DNA of 64,000 nucleotides from JAFAGO01 sp031987605 (GTDB lineage Bacteria > Bacteroidota > Bacteroidia > Flavobacteriales > Weeksellaceae). Below are positions 59,974 to 64,000 of the stretch, piece by piece. Every line of letters begins with the position of its first letter. The first letter of the stretch is position 1. A model generated the notes under the pieces. The model searched no databases. It worked only from the letters and a program-made list of their open reading frames with translations, and was not told where the DNA came from. Location of the stretch: NCBI GenBank assembly GCA_031987605.1, contig DALZZF010000013.1, positions 1 to 64,000 of the forward strand. The letters run 5' to 3'. The translations under genes were made by a program, and so were the position numbers.

Positions 59974-61179
59974 ATGAAGAACCTCCTCTTCATCACTTGG
60001 GATGGCCCACAAACTTCCTACATGGAGGGATTGTTTATGCCCATCTTTCAGGAAATCCAAAAACTGGATCCGCAGTATCGTTTTCATGTACTGCAGTTTA
60101 CCTGGGCAAATCAGGAAAAAATTGATGAAATAAAAAAAGCAGCCGAAAAATTCGGAATAAAATACACCGCTTTTCCTATTTTCAAAAAACCCGTGGCAAG
60201 TATGGGGAGTTTCTTTACGCTTTTTACTTCTTCCAAAAAAATTGAAAATTATATAACGGAAAATAATATTGATATAGTAATGCCTCGAAGCACTTTTCCG
60301 GCATTTATGGTCAATAAAATCAGAAAGAAAAATTTTAAAATCATCTTTGATGCAGATGGTTTGCCGATTGAAGAACGGGTAGATTTTGCAGGACTGAAAA
60401 AAAAATCTTTCCTCTATAAATTTCTGAAATCCGCAGAAACCAAAATGCTTCAACAAGCAGATGCCATCATCACCCGTTCCCAAAAATCGATCGACATTCA
60501 TCTTGAAACCGTTGGAAAAGAATTCGGGAATAAATTTTCAGTAGTATTCAACGGCAGAGATAAGGATAAATTCACTTATAATCCTGCGTTCCGGGAAAAA
60601 GCAAGGAAAGAATTGGGGCTGCAAGATGAGTTTCTGTTTGTGTATGCTGGTTCGTTAGGTCTACAATATTGTCTGCCCGAAATGCTCGAAATCTTTGAGA
60701 AATATGTGGAAAATAACTCTGCGAAATTTTTAATCCTAACCGGAAATGTGGCTTTTGCCGAACAAAATATTCCTCAGGAAATGAAATCTGGCGTTGTGCT
60801 CAAAAGTGTATCGTCAGATCAGGTTCCGTATTATCTCAACGCTGCAGATGTTGCTTTTGGTTTGCGACAACCGAGCTTCAGCATGCAAGGTGTTGCTCCG
60901 ATAAAATTAGGGGAATATCTGCTTTGTGGACTTCCGGTCATTGCCAGCAAAGGAATCGGCGATACCGAAGAAATTCTGAAAAATTTTGAGGAATGTTATC
61001 TTTTCGATCATAAAATTCCTTTTGATCAACAACTCGAAGAGATAATACAGTTTATAAATGCACACAAAAAAATTAACCGGGAAACCATCCGTACCAAAGC
61101 CCTGCGTTATTTTTCACTTGAATCCGCCGCGGAATCGTACCTGCGCACTCTTGCATCATGTCAAAACTTAAAACCTTGA
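59974..61179 (+). CDS. GT4 glycosyltransferase
   Basis: This 401-residue GT-B enzyme has the DADGLPIEERVDFAG and VVFNGRDKDKFTY blocks, a middle YAGSLGLQYCLPEMLEIF, and the donor-site end FGLRQPSFSMQGVAPIKLGEYLLCGLPVIASKGIGD. Its base composition looks a little richer in G and C than the preceding genes (qualitative). The next gene starts after a 95-bp gap, the largest since the terminator at 48633. Confidence 0.87.
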   Translation: MKNLLFITWDGPQTSYMEGLFMPIFQEIQKLDPQYRFHVLQFTWANQEKIDEIKKAAEKFGIKYTAFPIFKKPVASMGSFFTLFTSSKKIENYITENNIDIVMPRSTFPAFMVNKIRKKNFKIIFDADGLPIEERVDFAGLKKKSFLYKFLKSAETKMLQQADAIITRSQKSIDIHLETVGKEFGNKFSVVFNGRDKDKFTYNPAFREKARKELGLQDEFLFVYAGSLGLQYCLPEMLEIFEKYVENNSAKFLILTGNVAFAEQNIPQEMKSGVVLKSVSSDQVPYYLNAADVAFGLRQPSFSMQGVAPIKLGEYLLCGLPVIASKGIGDTEEILKNFEECYLFDHKIPFDQQLEEIIQFINAHKKINRETIRTKALRYFSLESAAESYLRTLASCQNLKP

Positions 61180-61274
61180 TCGGGTTGTTTTGTGTGTTTT
61201 TTTTGCATGAAACTGCAAAAACATTCAGGTTGTATTTGTTTTTTGCGTAATTTTACAAAAACTTCACGTATTTA

Positions 61275-62456
61275 ATGCTCATCAAAAGACTGCAATATTC
61301 CACATTATTAAAAAACCTTTGCGATAAAAAGGTGATTAAGATACTCACCGGGATCAGACGGTGCGGAAAATCCACCTTGTTGGAAATGCACAGAGACGAA
61401 TTGCATGCTGAGAACAGAAATACCATCTATTATAACTTTGAAGATGCAGACAATGCAAGTTTTGAAAATTGGCAGGAATTGTACAATATCATTGTAAAGC
61501 AATGCAAAACAGAAGAACCTAATTATATTTTTCTGGATGAGGTGCAAATGATTCCGAATTTTGAACGTTTGGTAGATGCACTCTTTGTAAAGAAAAATAC
61601 AGATATTTATATCACGGGCTCCAATGCCTTTTTATTGTCATCAGGATTGGCAACTTTGCTTTCCGGTCGATATTTTGAAATCAATATATTACCTTTTTCT
61701 TTTTCCGAATATAAAGAATACCGACCCGATGCCATACTGAATGATTATCTGCATACAGGAGGAATGCCGGGAGTTGTTGATTTGCTTTCGGTCACCGAAA
61801 ATATGGCATTAAAATATCTGCTGGATGTCTATAACTCGGTCATCTTACAAGATGTAATTACCAGAAATAATATAAGTCATCCGCAGGAGTTGGCTTCGGT
61901 GATCCGATTCGCATTCGATTCTGTCGGAAGCATACTTTCACCGCACAGCATATCCAAATCCCTGAAGTTGGACAGTACAAACATAGACAGTCGGTTGGTT
62001 TTTCGGTTTTTGGAGGCATTGAAGGATTCGTTTGTATTGTATGAATCCAAACGATTCGACATCAAAGGAAAGGAGCAACTGCGAACTTTAAGCAAATTTT
62101 ATCTGGTGGATTTAGGGTTCAGACGTGCACTTCTCGGAAAATTTAAATACACCGATATTGGGCATTTGCTTGAAAATGTGATTTACCTGGAATTACTGAG
62201 ACGTGGAAATACAGTTTGGACAGGAAAATATAATGATCAGGAAATAGACTTTGTTGTGCAAAACGAAGAGGGTGTTACAGAGTATTTTCAAGTCGCTTAT
62301 ACAGTGAAGGAAGAAGCCACGTTGCAACGAGAGATAACTCCACTCAAAAAATTAAATAACAATTATAGGAAAACGCTGCTCAGCACAGATGAAATTGAAT
62401 TCAATGAAGAAGGGATCGAACATCGGAACATCGAAAAATGGCTTTTGAATTTTTAA
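61275..62456 (+). CDS. AAA ATPase with DUF4143 domain
   Basis: This 393-residue protein has an N-terminal AAA domain with Walker A GIRRCGKST (26-34) and Walker B NYIFLDEVQ (83-91). A C-terminal DUF4143 domain (about 200-393) ends with FYLVDLGFRRALLG and EIDFVV...FQVAYTV, a nuclease-like fold lacking the usual catalytic Lys. Function of this widespread family is unknown. It stands alone inside the glycosyltransferase operon, with a 95-bp gap and a TAATTTTA -7-like sequence (61248) before it, and only 1 bp to the next GT gene. It looks like an insertion into the locus. Confidence 0.88.
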   Translation: MLIKRLQYSTLLKNLCDKKVIKILTGIRRCGKSTLLEMHRDELHAENRNTIYYNFEDADNASFENWQELYNIIVKQCKTEEPNYIFLDEVQMIPNFERLVDALFVKKNTDIYITGSNAFLLSSGLATLLSGRYFEINILPFSFSEYKEYRPDAILNDYLHTGGMPGVVDLLSVTENMALKYLLDVYNSVILQDVITRNNISHPQELASVIRFAFDSVGSILSPHSISKSLKLDSTNIDSRLVFRFLEALKDSFVLYESKRFDIKGKEQLRTLSKFYLVDLGFRRALLGKFKYTDIGHLLENVIYLELLRRGNTVWTGKYNDQEIDFVVQNEEGVTEYFQVAYTVKEEATLQREITPLKKLNNNYRKTLLSTDEIEFNEEGIEHRNIEKWLLNF

Positions 62457-62457
62457 T

Positions 62458-63516
62458 ATGAAAACCCTCTACCTCCCCAAATACACAGCAAAAGCCGCAA
62501 GTTCCCGAATGCGGAGTTTTCAGTATTTCCCATATCTGGAGAAAGCAGGTTTTCGGGTAGAGGCAAAACCCTTTTTTTCTGAAAAATACATCAACGATTT
62601 TTATGCAGGAAAGAAAAATATCCCGGAAATTCTTAAAGCGTATATCAAACGTTTCTTTGTATTGTTCAGTATTTTTGGATATGATAAAATTGTAATTGAA
62701 AAAGAACTCTTTCCTTATTTGCCTGCTTTCGCAGAGCGGTTTCTGCATCTTTTTGGGATTAAATATATTGTAGATTATGATGATGCCATTTTTCATAATT
62801 ACGACCAAAGTTCAAATCCGTATTTCAAATTATTTTTAAAGGACAAAATCGATAAAGTCATGCGGTTTTCGGGAATGGTGGTTGCTGGAAATTCATATTT
62901 AGCGGAAAGAGCCGAAAAAGCAGGAGCGAAAAATATTGAGATTATTCCAACGGTCATTGATTTGGAGCGTTATTTTCTAAAAACGGATTCTGTTGCAGAA
63001 AATAAAAAGTTTATCGTTGGTTGGATGGGCACCAAAACCACTTTTGAAAAGCATTTGCTTCCCTGTAAAAACTGGATTCAGAAAATACAAGAGTTAGATC
63101 CCGATATAGAATTTCATATTGTGGGAATTCCGGAAGATCGGCGTTTTGGAGCCCATGTACAGTGGATTCCGTGGAATGAAAAAACTGAAGTCGAAGAAAT
63201 TCGGAAAATGGATGTTGGGATTATGCCTTTACAGGATTCCCTTTGGGAAAAGGGGAAATGTGCCTATAAATTGATTCAGTATGCGGCGTGTGGAGTACCC
63301 GGAATTGCATCGGATGTTGGGATGAACAGGGAAGTAACCATTCCAAATGAAACAGGGTTTTTGGCATATTCTGATGAAGAATGGATTGAGCGTATTCTGG
63401 AACTTAAAGAAAATGAGAATGAAAGAAAACGCCTTGGTGCAAATGCAAGAAAATTAGTGCAAGAAAAATATTGCATACAAGTGACTTCAATGAAATGGAT
63501 TAATCTTTTAAAATAA
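62458..63516 (+). CDS. GT4-like glycosyltransferase
   Basis: This 352-residue protein has the GT-B layout: PKYTAKAASSRMRSFQYFPYLEKAG acceptor side, VDYDDAIFHNY, VGWMGTKTTFEKH, and the donor side FHIVGIPEDRRF with KLIQYAACGVPGIASDVGMNREV. The stop overlaps the ATG of the next gene (TAATG). Confidence 0.87.
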   Translation: MKTLYLPKYTAKAASSRMRSFQYFPYLEKAGFRVEAKPFFSEKYINDFYAGKKNIPEILKAYIKRFFVLFSIFGYDKIVIEKELFPYLPAFAERFLHLFGIKYIVDYDDAIFHNYDQSSNPYFKLFLKDKIDKVMRFSGMVVAGNSYLAERAEKAGAKNIEIIPTVIDLERYFLKTDSVAENKKFIVGWMGTKTTFEKHLLPCKNWIQKIQELDPDIEFHIVGIPEDRRFGAHVQWIPWNEKTEVEEIRKMDVGIMPLQDSLWEKGKCAYKLIQYAACGVPGIASDVGMNREVTIPNETGFLAYSDEEWIERILELKENENERKRLGANARKLVQEKYCIQVTSMKWINLLK

Positions 63517-64000
63517 TGCTTAGCGATTTTATATACATACCAGTATTTATTCTGCTGGCAATTCAGTTTCCTAAATTGTTGCTTGAGGAGCAGGAAATGA
63601 CATATTATCCAATACTGAAAAAACTTGCTGTTTTCCATTTTATTTTAGGATTAGCTTATTTCTTTACTACCAATAATGGGGGTGGGGATGCCTGGGGATA
63701 TTGGAAAGTGGCGAAAAGTATGAGCTACTTTCAGTTTATACGGGATTTAAGTGGAGGGGAAGGGACAGAATTTATGCGTGCACTGAATTTTATTCCTGCA
63801 AATCTCATGGGAATGTCATTTCTTTCCAATACAATGTTTTACAGTATGTTAGGTTTTTTTGGAATTGTTTATTTTTTTTTAATTGCAGCTCGCACAATTC
63901 CTTATAACACCGTAATAAAAGGATATATTCTTTTCCCATTAATCTTTTTTCTGCCCAATCTCCATTTCTGGAGCAGCGGCGTGGGAAAAGATACCCTGTT
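63516..64000 (+). CDS. Polytopic membrane protein, Wzy polymerase candidate (partial)
   Basis: Reading from the ATG at 63516, which overlaps the stop of the previous gene, gives at least 161 residues with no stop before the window ends. The N-terminus MLSDFIYIPVFILLAIQFPK starts a membrane segment; helices follow near 38-49, 88-120 and 132-150. YWKVAKSMSYFQFIRDLSGG and LHFWSSGVGKDTL resemble the periplasmic and conserved GKD stretch of EpsG/Wzy-type polymerases. No other polymerase is seen in the locus, which supports the assignment, but the C-terminal part is missing. A 68-aa ORF in another frame at 63701 is a shadow. Confidence 0.6.
   Translation, partial: MLSDFIYIPVFILLAIQFPKLLLEEQEMTYYPILKKLAVFHFILGLAYFFTTNNGGGDAWGYWKVAKSMSYFQFIRDLSGGEGTEFMRALNFIPANLMGMSFLSNTMFYSMLGFFGIVYFFLIAARTIPYNTVIKGYILFPLIFFLPNLHFWSSGVGKDTL

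Noticed and set aside
63701..63907. 68-residue ORF at the window end
   Set aside because: It is a shifted-frame shadow of the polytopic membrane protein that starts at 63516.

Overview
Organism: the window reads as chromosomal DNA of a Bacteroidota member, class Flavobacteriia, most likely the Chryseobacterium group (Weeksellaceae). The evidence is the AT-rich composition, Bacteroidetes-type -7 boxes (TAnnTTTG) instead of Shine-Dalgarno-led starts, a type IX secretion (T9SS) substrate, and families largely confined to the phylum (DUF4292, DUF4254, IPExxxVDY, three-part OMP beta-barrel). The genus is an inference; there is no rRNA here to test it. No tRNA, rRNA, CRISPR array, insertion sequence or prophage was seen. 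Layout, 1-40.3 kb (core chromosome): an M1 aminopeptidase lipoprotein, tatC and kdsD on the minus strand; recQ on plus; a six-gene minus-strand run (DUF4292 lipoprotein, EnvC-like factor, tatA, DUF4254, small lipoprotein, ribA); a 2-oxoacid dehydrogenase E2; a sugar-nucleotide transferase and a flippase; dihydroorotase, an M16 peptidase, a 2,4-dienoyl-CoA-reductase-like SDR and an EEP phosphodiesterase; a two-component system divergent from an outer-membrane barrel protein; clpB; an unusual paaE / 82-aa ORF / paaA / aldehyde dehydrogenase / recX run; then a compact minus-strand operon acpP-fabF-rnc-IPExxxVDY-pyk and, divergently, glyA. Layout, 40.8-64 kb (capsule or exopolysaccharide locus): an outer-membrane barrel protein, a Wza-like export lipoprotein and a Wzc-like tyrosine autokinase come first. 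A large T9SS-sorted surface protein with a tiny signal-peptide/TM protein follows, ending in a terminator. Then comes a long plus-strand operon: SpsF/NeuA-like cytidylyltransferase, NeuB/SpsE-like synthase, a serine-acetyltransferase-like gene broken at a G7 tract, a KdsC-like HAD phosphatase, a DUF4910 peptidase-fold protein, a polysialyltransferase/TagF-like GT-B protein, a hexapeptide acetyltransferase, a Wzx flippase, several GT4/GT2 glycosyltransferases, a pyruvyl transferase, an intruding AAA/DUF4143 ATPase, and a truncated polytopic membrane protein (Wzy candidate) at the window end. How they work together: cytidylyltransferase, NeuB-family synthase and HAD phosphatase suggest a CMP-activated nonulosonic acid (sialic-acid-like or KDN-like sugar). 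The glycosyltransferases, acetyltransferases and pyruvyl transferase would build and decorate a repeat unit. The flippase, polymerase candidate, autokinase and export lipoprotein would move and polymerise it. Most notable for follow-up: the G7 frameshift (phase variation, slippage or error), the paaA/paaE pair without paaB-D next to an unrecognised 82-aa gene, three 11-bp-spaced CATTAACC direct repeats abutting a two-component promoter, and several families of dispersed palindromic or composite intergenic repeats.
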